Below, piece after piece: positions 1 through 7,001 of a stretch of DNA of 47,857 nucleotides; the first letter of the stretch is position 1, and every line of letters starts with the position of its first letter. The translations under genes and the position numbers were made by a program. Origin of the DNA: Piscirickettsiaceae bacterium (GTDB taxonomy: Bacteria > Pseudomonadota > Gammaproteobacteria > Nitrosococcales > Methylophagaceae); contig JAIBDZ010000011.1 of the NCBI GenBank assembly GCA_024685975.1, positions 1 through 47,857 on the forward strand, given 5' to 3'. The notes beneath the pieces are model-generated. The model did no database searches. It saw only the letters and a list, made by a program, of their open reading frames with translations, and had not been told where the DNA came from.

Positions 1-574
1 AGATAGCCGCGCCAACAACAACAATTGCTGCACCAGCTTGAACTGTGCTTTGGATTGTATCTTTATTGATACCACCGGCAACAGAGATTTTAACATCCAT
101 GCCTAAGCCAGCGATCATTTGAAGATCAGCAAAAGGTGTTTGACCTGCAGCTTGTGCGTCAAGACCAGTGTGAACACCGATGATTTGAGCACCGTTTGCA
201 ACAGCTTCTTTAGCAACAGCAGCTTTATCTTCAACACCGATTAAATCGATTTGAGCTTCTGCGCCGTTAGCGTTAGCAGCTTTGATAACACCTTTGATTG
301 TAGCCATGTCAGAAGCACCTAATACTGTAGTGATGTTACCACCAGCTTCAAAGAAAGGTGTTGCTTCGTATTCACCAGCATCCATTGTTTTAAGGTCAAC
401 AAGGATTTTTTTATCAGGGTGAGCAGCTTTTAATGCTTTAACAAGCTTAAGGCCGTTATATTTGATACATGGTGTACCAATTTCTAAAATATCGACATAA
501 GGTGCAACTTGTTCTGCTAAAGCCATTGTTGCGTCGAAATCTAGAGAATCTAGAGCCATTTGGATTTCTGCCAT
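1..574 (-). CDS. hps: 3-hexulose-6-phosphate synthase, copy 1 (3' end cut by window)
   Basis: The enzyme condenses formaldehyde with ribulose 5-phosphate to give hexulose 6-phosphate, the fixing step of the RuMP pathway in the cytoplasm. The minus strand is open from ATG 574 to the window edge, about 191 codons, and reads MAEIQMALDSLDFDAT at the start and DLKTMDAGEYEAT in the middle, the phosphate/metal-site region of the HPS/KGPDC family. It is very similar to the full copy at 2625-3266. The start at 574 is preferred because AGGAG lies 7 nt upstream; an ATG at 580 is too close to that site. The stop codon lies outside the window. It has its own promoter and is separated from transaldolase by a terminator. 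Confidence 0.93.
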   Translation of the reverse strand, partial: MAEIQMALDSLDFDATMALAEQVAPYVDILEIGTPCIKYNGLKLVKALKAAHPDKKILVDLKTMDAGEYEATPFFEAGGNITTVLGASDMATIKGVIKAANANGAEAQIDLIGVEDKAAVAKEAVANGAQIIGVHTGLDAQAAGQTPFADLQMIAGLGMDVKISVAGGINKDTIQSTVQAGAAIVVVGAAI

Positions 575-629
575 TTTCATACTCCTAAAGTAGTGATTTT
601 TTGATAGTCACGTCTATGCGCGATGTGGA

Positions 630-659
630 ACTATAGTTTACCTATTGGATCAATGTCAA
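630..659 (-). promoter_or_regulatory. Sigma-70 promoter of hps copy 1
   Basis: On the minus strand, TTGACA (654-659) and TATAGT (630-635) are separated by 18 bp, about 55 nt upstream of the hps start. The -35 is a perfect consensus. This fits strong expression of a central assimilation gene. Inferred from sequence only. Confidence 0.6.
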
Positions 660-673
660 TTGACGCCAAGAGA

Positions 674-715
674 TAAAAAAGTCAGCCCAAGTAACATTAA
701 GTTACCTAGGCTGAC
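674..715 (-). terminator. Rho-independent terminator after tal
   Basis: Arms GTCAGCC (681-687) and GGCTGAC (709-715) pair around an inner stem of AAGTAAC against GTTACCT. On the minus strand the hairpin is followed by a T run (675-680). It separates tal from hps copy 1. Confidence 0.75.
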
Positions 716-739
716 GATTTCGTACAGTATACTAAACGC

Positions 740-1723
740 TTATGCTTCTAGTTCTGCTAAACGGTTTGCTAATAACTCTTCTAAAGAAGCAAGTGCTTTT
801 GCGAAGCCATCAATACCTTCTGCTAATTTTTCTGTTGCCATTGGATCAGCAGTATGCATTTCTTCAAAGACTTCTTTTGTCATGTCGATGCGAGTGATAT
901 CAGCAGTTTGAGCTGCAGAGGCATCTAATTTACGTGGTAAGTCACCTTCAGTTGATTTTAACTCATCTAATAGTCCAGGTGAGATAGTTAATAAATCAAC
1001 ACCAGCTAATTCAGTGATTTCACCTAAGTTACGGAAGCTTGCGCCCATAACTTCAGTTTGTAAACCAAATTTCTTGAAGTAGTTGTAGATGTTAGTGACT
1101 GAAACAACACCTGGATCTTCAGCTGCTGGGTATGAATCACGACCAGTGTCTTTTTTGTACCAGTCTAAAATACGACCAACAAATGGTGAGATTAATTGAA
1201 TGCCGTTTTCACCACAAGCTACAGCTTGGTGTAAACCAAAGACTAAAGTTAAGTTTGTGTGGATATTTTCTTCTTCCAACACTTTCGCAGCCATGATGCC
1301 TTCCCATGTTGCTGCGATTTTGATCAGGATACGGTCACGTGATACGCCTGCTGCTTCATATTGAGCGATAAGGTCACGGCCTTTAGCAATAGTAGCTTCA
1401 GTATCATAAGATAAACGAGCATCAACTTCTGTTGAAACACGGCCTGGAACGATTTCAAGAATCTTAAGACCAAATGACACAGCTAAACGATCGAAAGCCA
1501 ATGTAACGACTTCACTTGCATCGGCATCAGCACCTACGGTGTCACGAGCGCCTTTTAATGTGTCATCAACGATAGCTTGATATTGTGGCATTTGAGCTGC
1601 CGCAGTAATCAAAGATGGGTTGGTTGTGGCATCACGTGGAGTGAATTGTTCGATAGCTTGGATATCACCTGTATCGGCTACCACAACGGTCATTTCTTTT
1701 AGCTGATCAAGTAGATTTGCCAT
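740..1723 (-). CDS. tal: Transaldolase
   Basis: Moves a dihydroxyacetone unit between sugar phosphates. In a RuMP methylotroph it serves the rearrangement branch that regenerates ribulose 5-phosphate. The 327 aa product has the length of the TalB type. Visible family blocks are DATTNPSLI (31-39), the Schiff-base lysine K135 in [10 protein letters not shown], and the phosphate-site region [12 protein letters not shown]. The start at 1723 opens [20 protein letters not shown], as in the family. A possible -10 (TATACT, 1781-1786 minus) lies about 60 nt upstream. It sits between two hps genes, which supports a pathway role over a general pentose-phosphate one. Confidence 0.96.
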   Translation of the reverse strand: MANLLDQLKEMTVVVADTGDIQAIEQFTPRDATTNPSLITAAAQMPQYQAIVDDTLKGARDTVGADADASEVVTLAFDRLAVSFGLKILEIVPGRVSTEVDARLSYDTEATIAKGRDLIAQYEAAGVSRDRILIKIAATWEGIMAAKVLEEENIHTNLTLVFGLHQAVACGENGIQLISPFVGRILDWYKKDTGRDSYPAAEDPGVVSVTNIYNYFKKFGLQTEVMGASFRNLGEITELAGVDLLTISPGLLDELKSTEGDLPRKLDASAAQTADITRIDMTKEVFEEMHTADPMATEKLAEGIDGFAKALASLEELLANRLAELEA

Positions 1724-1837
1724 ATAAAAGTACCTTTTAAAAAGTTAAAAAAATCTGCCACATTCAATAGTGAAGGGCAGAGTATAGCGAAAAAGAATGG
1801 AAATACGTTTAATCGTCTCTTTACGATTAATGGGTTT

Positions 1838-2434
1838 TTAACTGTGCGCTAAGATGTAGCGGGCTACGCCAGTTAAAGAGTTTGTTTGTTTATTTTGGAT
1901 ATAACGCGCAACGCCTGTCATTGGCTTATCTAAATTTTTAATGTAGCGCGCAACACCGGTTAGCGGTTTATCTAAATTTTGAATATAACGTTCAACACTT
2001 GTGGCAGACGACGTTGTTGTTTGAGCTAAATTACGAATATAGCGTTCAACACTCGTCACACCATGACAACGTGCTACTTTCTTTTGAATATATTGTTCGA
2101 CAGAAGTCATATTCTGATTGCTAGCAAGCTGTTTCTGAATATAGCGTTCAACACCTGTCATTGCTGTTTCTTGTGTTTCAAGTTGAGCAATATACTGAGC
2201 TACTCCAGTCATCATAGCCTCAGTTTTTTCAGTCACAGTATTCACTGCTTCTTGTAATTCTTCGACAATAGTGTCGACAGCCTCATGGGCAGTATCTGCC
2301 ATGCTTTTTTCAGCAGAAGGTGTGGATTTAGTTTGAGTTGCTTGTGTTTGTTCCGCTGAATCTTGTTGTGATTTTGAACAAAATAAGCCGTTGAATAAAC
2401 TGCAAATCGATGAAAAAAAGCCTTTCTCACTCAT
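1838..2434 (-). CDS. Unrecognised protein with eight TGVxRYI-type repeats
   Basis: I do not recognise this 198 aa protein. Residues 1-20 hold hydrophobic patches and two cysteines (C11, C19). Residues 21-74 are polar, rich in Q, T, S and E. Residues 75-198 are eight copies of T[GS]V[AE][RQ]YI, with the threonines at 76, 93, 110, 127, 145, 159, 173 and 188, so the spacing runs 17,17,17,18,14,14,15. The last copies share an NLDKP linker. No clear signal peptide, nuclease, kinase or membrane domain is visible. It lies between hps copy 2 and tal on the same strand, with a gap of 190 bp upstream and 114 bp downstream. A perfect 8-bp hairpin (1809-1830) follows the stop but has no T run. A scaffold or multivalent binding role is only inference. 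Confidence 0.8.
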   Translation of the reverse strand: MSEKGFFSSICSLFNGLFCSKSQQDSAEQTQATQTKSTPSAEKSMADTAHEAVDTIVEELQEAVNTVTEKTEAMMTGVAQYIAQLETQETAMTGVERYIQKQLASNQNMTSVEQYIQKKVARCHGVTSVERYIRNLAQTTTSSATSVERYIQNLDKPLTGVARYIKNLDKPMTGVARYIQNKQTNSLTGVARYILAHS

Positions 2435-2573
2435 GGGAGTTACCTTTGATTATTTGATATTTATTCTATTGTTTAATGGAATAAAAAAAACCATTTTACT
2501 ATGTTTTGTAGTGTTGTGGAATGCTAGCAGCCGATTATGACTGATTGATGATCGTTTGTCAGGGAATAACCAT

Positions 2574-2599
2574 AAAAAAAGGCGAGTGAAACACTCGCC
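2574..2599 (-). terminator. Rho-independent terminator after hps copy 2
   Basis: GGCGAGTG (2581-2588) pairs with CACTCGCC (2592-2599) around an AAA loop. On the minus strand it is followed by seven T (2574-2580). It lies 25 bp past the hps stop, so the repeat-protein gene is probably transcribed separately. Confidence 0.85.
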
Positions 2600-2624
2600 T
2601 TCTTTCATTTTCTGGCTTTAAAAA

Positions 2625-3266
2625 TTAAGCAGCATCAACTAATGCGCGTAATTCTTTAGCTGATTCTGCTGGAGAATCTGCACCGTAGATAGCAGCACCA
2701 ACAACAACAATTGTTGCACCAGCGCGAACAGTATCTTGGATTGTATCTTTGTTGATACCACCAGCAACAGAGATGCGAACACCTAAGTTAAGGTCTGCAA
2801 CCATTTTAAGATCAGCAAATGGTGTTTGACCTGCAGCTTGTGCGTCAAGACCAGTGTTAACACCGATGATTTGAGCGCCGTTAGCAGCAGCTTCAGTTGC
2901 ACATTTCGCTTTATCTTTAACACTGATTAAGTCGATTTGAGCTTCAGCATTGTTAGCATTAGCTGCTTTAATAACGCCGCCCATTGTTGCTTTATCAGAT
3001 ACACCTAATACTGTGCAGATGTCGCCGCCTGCTTCGTAGAAAGGTGTTGCTTCGTATTCACCAGCATCCATTGTTTTAAGGTCAACAAGGATTAATTTTT
3101 CTGGGAATTTTGCTTTCAAAGCTGTAACGAGTTCTAGACCGTTATATTTGATGCAAGGTGTACCGATTTCTAAGATGTCAACATAAGGTGCTACTTGCTC
3201 TGCAAGTGCGATTGTTGCATCAAAATCTAGAGAATCTAAAGCCATTTGAATAAGTGCTTTTGCCAT
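2625..3266 (-). CDS. hps: 3-hexulose-6-phosphate synthase, copy 2
   Basis: Complete 213 aa formaldehyde-fixing enzyme of the RuMP pathway (HPS/KGPDC family, a TIM barrel that uses Mg). Visible blocks are MALDSLDFDAT near the N-terminus, EIGTPCIKYNG, DLKTMDAGEYEAT (catalytic/metal region) and the C-terminal phosphate-binding stretch SVAGGINKDTI with GATIVVVGAAIYGA. Start 3266 has AGGAG 9 nt upstream. It is highly similar to copy 1 and shares with it at least one 55-nt identical block (353-407 and 3039-3093). It has a strong promoter upstream and a terminator downstream, so it looks like a single-gene unit. A 6-phospho-3-hexuloisomerase partner is not in the window. Confidence 0.96.
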   Translation of the reverse strand: MAKALIQMALDSLDFDATIALAEQVAPYVDILEIGTPCIKYNGLELVTALKAKFPEKLILVDLKTMDAGEYEATPFYEAGGDICTVLGVSDKATMGGVIKAANANNAEAQIDLISVKDKAKCATEAAANGAQIIGVNTGLDAQAAGQTPFADLKMVADLNLGVRISVAGGINKDTIQDTVRAGATIVVVGAAIYGADSPAESAKELRALVDAA

Positions 3267-3329
3267 GTTGACATGCTCCTAATTAAGTAAAAATAGTCAA
3301 TTGTATACGCTGAAATTACGCCGGAAGAC

Positions 3330-3357
3330 TATATAGTAATAGCCTGTTTGATGTCAA
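3330..3357 (-). promoter_or_regulatory. Sigma-70 promoter of hps copy 2
   Basis: On the minus strand, TTGACA (3352-3357) and TATATA (3330-3335) have a 16-bp spacer, about 65 nt upstream of the hps start. It resembles the copy 1 promoter in having a perfect -35. Confidence 0.65.
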
Positions 3358-3457
3358 TTTTATCGCGTAATTATTTAGTGAAATTAAGGTCATTATGGCT
3401 GGACAGAGGCGTTTATCCTATGCCAAGCTGTGAGCTTTTTATGGCGCTTGGTGTGAA

Positions 3458-4288
3458 ATGACAAAAATTGATAACTTGTCTGGTTTGATTATTGATATGG
3501 ATGGTGTGTTATGGCATGGAAACCAAGCAATGGTGGGATTGGTTGATTTCTTTTCTTGTTTGCGTGAACAGGCGATACCGTTTGTATTAGCGACCAATAA
3601 TGCCAGTCTGACCCAGCAACAATATATTGATAAACTCGCCCAAATGGGAGTAACAGTTTTGGCCAAAGAGGTACTGACATCAAGTATGGCAACTGCGACC
3701 TATCTGGATGAGCATTTTCCCAAAGATAAGCGCCGCGCTTATGTTATTGGTGAGGCAGGGTTAACCGAGCCATTGCAAGCGGCAGGATTCACATTAACCG
3801 ATGTATATGAAGTCAATGGCAATGGTGACGCCGTTGGCGCTGATCTTGTTGTGTCTGGATTGGATAGGACGTTGACGTGGGATAAATTATCGACAGCGAC
3901 ATTACATTTGAATCAAGGTGCTGCATTTTATGCGACCAATTCAGATAGTACATTGCCGACAGAGTTAGGCGATATGATGGGCAATGGTGGCACTTTAGCA
4001 GCGCTGGAAGCGGTGACAGGTCAAAAACCAATCAGTATTGGTAAACCGGAACCCATTTTGTATCAACAAGCATTATCGGTGTTAGGGACAACGGCGGATA
4101 ATACGGTCGCGATTGGAGATCGATTAAATACGGATATTTTGGGTGCTGTAAAGGCTGGATTGCGGAGTATTTTGGTGTTAAGTGGTATTTCTGATCGAGA
4201 TGAACTGGAACACATAGATTATGCTCCGACATGGATAATGCAGGATATTAATGACATTACTGCTATTTTGCGAAATAACAGACATTAA
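3458..4288 (+). CDS. HAD-IIA (NagD-like) phosphatase
   Basis: A 276 aa cytoplasmic haloacid-dehalogenase-superfamily hydrolase of the NagD/phosphoglycolate phosphatase type. Motif I is DMDGVLW with D13 (nucleophile) and D15. Motif II is ATNNAS, the motif III lysine lies in SIGKPEP, and motif IV is GDRLNTDILGA. The cap sits between motifs II and III, as in subclass IIA. The substrate cannot be read from sequence. It is followed after 21 bp by dhaK in the same direction, so a sugar- or triose-phosphate substrate linked to dihydroxyacetone metabolism is a reasonable guess. No clear Shine-Dalgarno precedes ATG 3458, but the reading frame matches the family start. Confidence 0.85.
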   Translation: MTKIDNLSGLIIDMDGVLWHGNQAMVGLVDFFSCLREQAIPFVLATNNASLTQQQYIDKLAQMGVTVLAKEVLTSSMATATYLDEHFPKDKRRAYVIGEAGLTEPLQAAGFTLTDVYEVNGNGDAVGADLVVSGLDRTLTWDKLSTATLHLNQGAAFYATNSDSTLPTELGDMMGNGGTLAALEAVTGQKPISIGKPEPILYQQALSVLGTTADNTVAIGDRLNTDILGAVKAGLRSILVLSGISDRDELEHIDYAPTWIMQDINDITAILRNNRH

Positions 4289-4309
4289 CGTTAACGTGGA
4301 GAAAAAGTC

Positions 4310-5293
4310 ATGAAAAAATTAATGAATGATGCTGACGATTTATTATTGGACAGTTTACGCGGCTTTGCACAAGCACATAAAGACGTTGTGCAATTAAATG
4401 AACAGCCTTTATTCGTCAGTCGCCGCCAAGCAGCTAAAGCGGGCAAAGTGGCTTTAGTCTCGGGTGGTGGGGCTGGTCATGAACCGTTGCATACCGGTTT
4501 TGTCGGCCAAGGCATGTTAGATGCCGCTTGTCCCGGACAGGTTTTTACTTCACCAACGCCAGATCAAATGTTGGCCGCAGCAGAAAGTGTTGATCAAGGG
4601 GCTGGCGTATTATTTATTGTCAAAAATTATGCTGGTGATGTGATGAACTTTGAAATCGCAGCCGAAATGTTTGATGGTGAGAATGCCTCAGTTTTAGTCT
4701 GTGATGATGTGTCATTACCCAAAACCCATAGTACTGGGCGGCGCGGTGTTGCTGGGACATTGATTGTCGAAAAAATAGTCGGGGCTGCTGCTGAGAATGG
4801 CGACGATCTTGCGACTTGCCAAGCATTAGGCACACAAGTTAATCAACAAACAGCGTCGATGGGCGTGGCATTGACGAGTTGTACGGTGCCAGCATTAGGT
4901 CGCCCGACGTTTGATATCGCTGAGGATGAAATGGAAATGGGCGTCGGCATTCATGGTGAACGTGGGCGTGAGACGGTTCCATTGGCATCAGCGAAAGAGA
5001 TTGTGGCGGATATCGCTCAAACGATTGAGTCTGAACTGGCCTTAAGTGCTGGTCAACAAGTGTTATTGCATGTGAATGGCTTTGGCGGAACACCCGCCAT
5101 GGAGCTCTATGCGGTTTATGAGATGGCTGCGAAATACCTTGCTGAACGCAATGTTGAGGTTGTCCGCTCATTAGTCGGTAACTATACAACGTCACTGGAT
5201 ATGGCCGGGTGCTCTATCACTGTAACAGTGATGGATGAGATGTTATTGAAATTGTGGGATGCCCCAGTACAGACTGCCAACCTACATTGGTAG
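4310..5293 (+). CDS. dhaK: Dihydroxyacetone kinase subunit DhaK
   Basis: Binds dihydroxyacetone covalently for phosphorylation to DHAP. The 327 aa protein has the substrate-binding signature GVGIHGERG with H215, the histidine that forms the hemiaminal with the ketose. It also has GGGAGHEPLH with H57 and KNYAGDVMNF with D110, matching the E. coli DhaK pocket residues. The start has AGAAAAAG-type purines and matches the family start. It is probably co-transcribed with the HAD gene upstream. The nucleotide-binding subunit gene dhaL lies convergently 5 bp past the stop instead of in the same operon. No DhaM, HPr or EI gene is visible, so the phosphate donor (ATP or PEP) is not settled here. Confidence 0.94.
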   Translation: MKKLMNDADDLLLDSLRGFAQAHKDVVQLNEQPLFVSRRQAAKAGKVALVSGGGAGHEPLHTGFVGQGMLDAACPGQVFTSPTPDQMLAAAESVDQGAGVLFIVKNYAGDVMNFEIAAEMFDGENASVLVCDDVSLPKTHSTGRRGVAGTLIVEKIVGAAAENGDDLATCQALGTQVNQQTASMGVALTSCTVPALGRPTFDIAEDEMEMGVGIHGERGRETVPLASAKEIVADIAQTIESELALSAGQQVLLHVNGFGGTPAMELYAVYEMAAKYLAERNVEVVRSLVGNYTTSLDMAGCSITVTVMDEMLLKLWDAPVQTANLHW

Positions 5294-5298
5294 CGATG

Positions 5299-5928
5299 TT
5301 AAGGTTTAGACAATTCTTTGGTGATGGCACAAATAATGAGCTGACTGGTTTTTGCTCCTGCATCAATATGCCCAATAGCGCGTTCTCCTAAGAAGGAGGC
5401 GCGGCCTTTGGTGGCAATCATACTTTTAGTCGATAACATGCCTGCGATGGCTTGCTCTGATAAGTTGTTGAGTAAATATGCGTACTCAATACCATTGTCA
5501 TTATCATCTTTGAATCGGTTGGCAACGGGAATCAACGTGTCCAACATGGTTTTTTCACCTAGATTGGCTTTACCTCGTTGCTTGACTGCTTCGACGCCTT
5601 GGCTAAACATGTCCGATGCCGTGTTTCGATCCATGGTTTTATCTTTGGCGGCTTTTGCCATGCTGATAAATAGCGTGCCATAAAGCGAACCTGACGCACC
5701 GCCCATGGTTGACATGAGTACCATACCTATCTTTTTTAAGGCATCAGACCAGGTTTCAGCTTCGCCTAACTCTGTTTCTATTGCTTTTAATGCGGTTAAT
5801 CCACGTTGTAGGTTCACAACGTGATCTCCATCACCGATAGCGCGGTCTAGCTCTGCGACTTCATCAGCATTGTCAGTAATCACTTCTTGAATGGCATCAA
5901 GAAATCGAGGTATTAACGCAGTCGTCAT
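5299..5928 (-). CDS. dhaL: Dihydroxyacetone kinase subunit DhaL
   Basis: Nucleotide-binding subunit that works with DhaK. The Mg-nucleotide motif LDRAIGDGDHVVNLQRG keeps the three aspartates of the family D-x4-D-x-D pattern. GGASGSLYGTLF is the second phosphate loop. The usual DHG after the aspartates is DHV here. The open frame begins at a GTG at 5940, but that codon directly abuts its AGG. ATG 5928 has AGGG about 11 nt upstream and is preferred, giving 209 aa. The gene is convergent with dhaK, so the two subunits need separate promoters. With no dhaM near, an ATP-dependent two-subunit kinase is possible but unproven. Confidence 0.9.
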   Translation of the reverse strand: MTTALIPRFLDAIQEVITDNADEVAELDRAIGDGDHVVNLQRGLTALKAIETELGEAETWSDALKKIGMVLMSTMGGASGSLYGTLFISMAKAAKDKTMDRNTASDMFSQGVEAVKQRGKANLGEKTMLDTLIPVANRFKDDNDNGIEYAYLLNNLSEQAIAGMLSTKSMIATKGRASFLGERAIGHIDAGAKTSQLIICAITKELSKP

Positions 5929-6031
5929 ATTGGATGTCACCCTATTGTCACAATGTCAGTATTATTCATTAATTTTGATGAATAAAAAAGCCTTAGCGCT
6001 TCTTTTTGTGATTTGTTAAAAAATAGGTCAT

Positions 6032-6068
6032 AAAAAAGCCATGATCTAAAAGATCATGGCTTTTTTTA
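6032..6068 (-). terminator. Strong terminator of the VPxPA-CTERM gene
   Basis: AAGCCATGATCT (6036-6047) pairs with AGATCATGGCTT (6051-6062) around AAA. A runs and T runs flank both sides, so it can act in both directions. Its AGCCATGA core recurs in the terminator at 9717-9751. Confidence 0.88.
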
Positions 6069-6086
6069 TATTAAAACGGCGTTAAT

Positions 6087-6707
6087 TTAAGCGGCGTTTT
6101 TTGCTTTACGTCGCATGCCCATAAAACCTAATAATGCTGGTGCGAATAATAAAGCCGCAGCAGGGACGGGAACTGCATTAGGCATATTCGCAGCAGTAAA
6201 ACTCATATTATCCCAGAGCATGCCTTCAATGGTTACTGAAAGCGGCGTGAAAAACAGAATGCTGAAAATGGGTTGTGAAGAAGAGGCTAATAATGGGTGA
6301 TTATCGGTGCCAGTTGATGTACCAAACTGTTCGTCAAAATCAAGTAGGGTACCGACAGCATCATATGCTTCGATACGAGCACCATTGGCGCCAACATTTA
6401 ACGCTCTAATGCTAAAATCGGTAATACCAAAATCAAACGTAGCAACGATAGGGTTACCTACTTTAGGGCTATAAATATCTTGTCCGGCATCGCCGTTGCT
6501 CACTAATTTCAACCCACCTGCGCCTACAAGCGCTTCGTCTGGAGAAATAAAGTCATCGTAACGGGCGTTAGAAAAGTTTACACCTAGCGCACTATATTGA
6601 TTGGTGATTGATTGGCCATCAAGACCATCATTAAAGTCGATTGTTGTGGCATTAACATTGAAGCTGGCGGCTAAAAGCGCCGTTAGTAATATGATATATT
6701 TTTTCAT
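6087..6707 (-). CDS. Exported VPxPA/PEP-CTERM protein
   Basis: A 206 aa protein of unknown role. It has a Sec signal peptide (MKKYIILLTALLAASFNVNA) and a C-terminal sorting signal: VPVPAAALLFAPALLG, a short hydrophobic helix, then the basic end MRRKAKNAA. This is the VPLPA/PEP-CTERM type recognised by exosortases. The body (about 20-180) is rich in beta-type segments, starts TIDFNDGLDGQSI and resembles other secreted beta-sandwich PEP-CTERM proteins. The open frame extends upstream to 6752, but ATG 6707 has AAGGA 8 nt upstream and begins the signal peptide. No exosortase gene is in the window. Confidence 0.88.
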   Translation of the reverse strand: MKKYIILLTALLAASFNVNATTIDFNDGLDGQSITNQYSALGVNFSNARYDDFISPDEALVGAGGLKLVSNGDAGQDIYSPKVGNPIVATFDFGITDFSIRALNVGANGARIEAYDAVGTLLDFDEQFGTSTGTDNHPLLASSSQPIFSILFFTPLSVTIEGMLWDNMSFTAANMPNAVPVPAAALLFAPALLGFMGMRRKAKNAA

Positions 6708-7001
6708 GTCATTTTCCTTTGAGTTAGAAAATGCAACCCAGCCATCTTTCAATACTCAATACAAAGACCCGTGGTTTTCCGTCACTTGATTCACATCATG
6801 GTTGGCTTTAGTTAATTAATATAGACTGTTAAATTATTAACAACCTGAAAATAATTTAGCATATAAAATAGTTAAGGTATAGCAGTGATGATGGCCTATA
6901 GATTGAATAAAGGCCACTTATGACTGAGCTTTATTTAATCCCCACTGTTTTTGCTGTTAAATGGTTTAAATACGTTGTTTATATAGGCATCAGAGGAGAC
7001 T
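6708..7001. other. Intergenic region, about 294 bp
   Basis: AT-rich spacer upstream of the VPxPA-CTERM gene and downstream of the TPR gene. It presumably holds the promoter of the former. I looked for a sigma-54 (GG-N10-GC) element and found none. There is a loose GGCC repeat pair (6894-6914) after the TPR stop, too weak to call a terminator. No small ORF stands out. Confidence 0.5.

Noticed and set aside
1809-1830. TTAATCGT/ACGATTAA hairpin as terminator of the repeat-protein gene
   Set aside because: The stem is AT-rich and no T run follows on the minus strand; kept only as a note in the gene entry.
1838-2434. CRISPR-like repeat array
   Set aside because: The regular repeats here are codon-phased protein repeats with variable DNA sequence and no unique spacers. 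No CRISPR array or cas gene was seen anywhere in the window.
4620-5195. Long antisense open frames inside dhaK, and similar ones inside ftsK, queG and amiB
   Set aside because: They follow the codon pattern of the real genes, have no ribosome sites and show low-complexity or His/Gln-rich translations typical of shadow frames.
6708-6800. Sigma-54 promoter before the VPxPA-CTERM gene (TGGC...TTGC seen at about 6733-6744 on the minus strand)
   Set aside because: The GG and GC elements are 7 bp apart, not 10, so the spacing is wrong.
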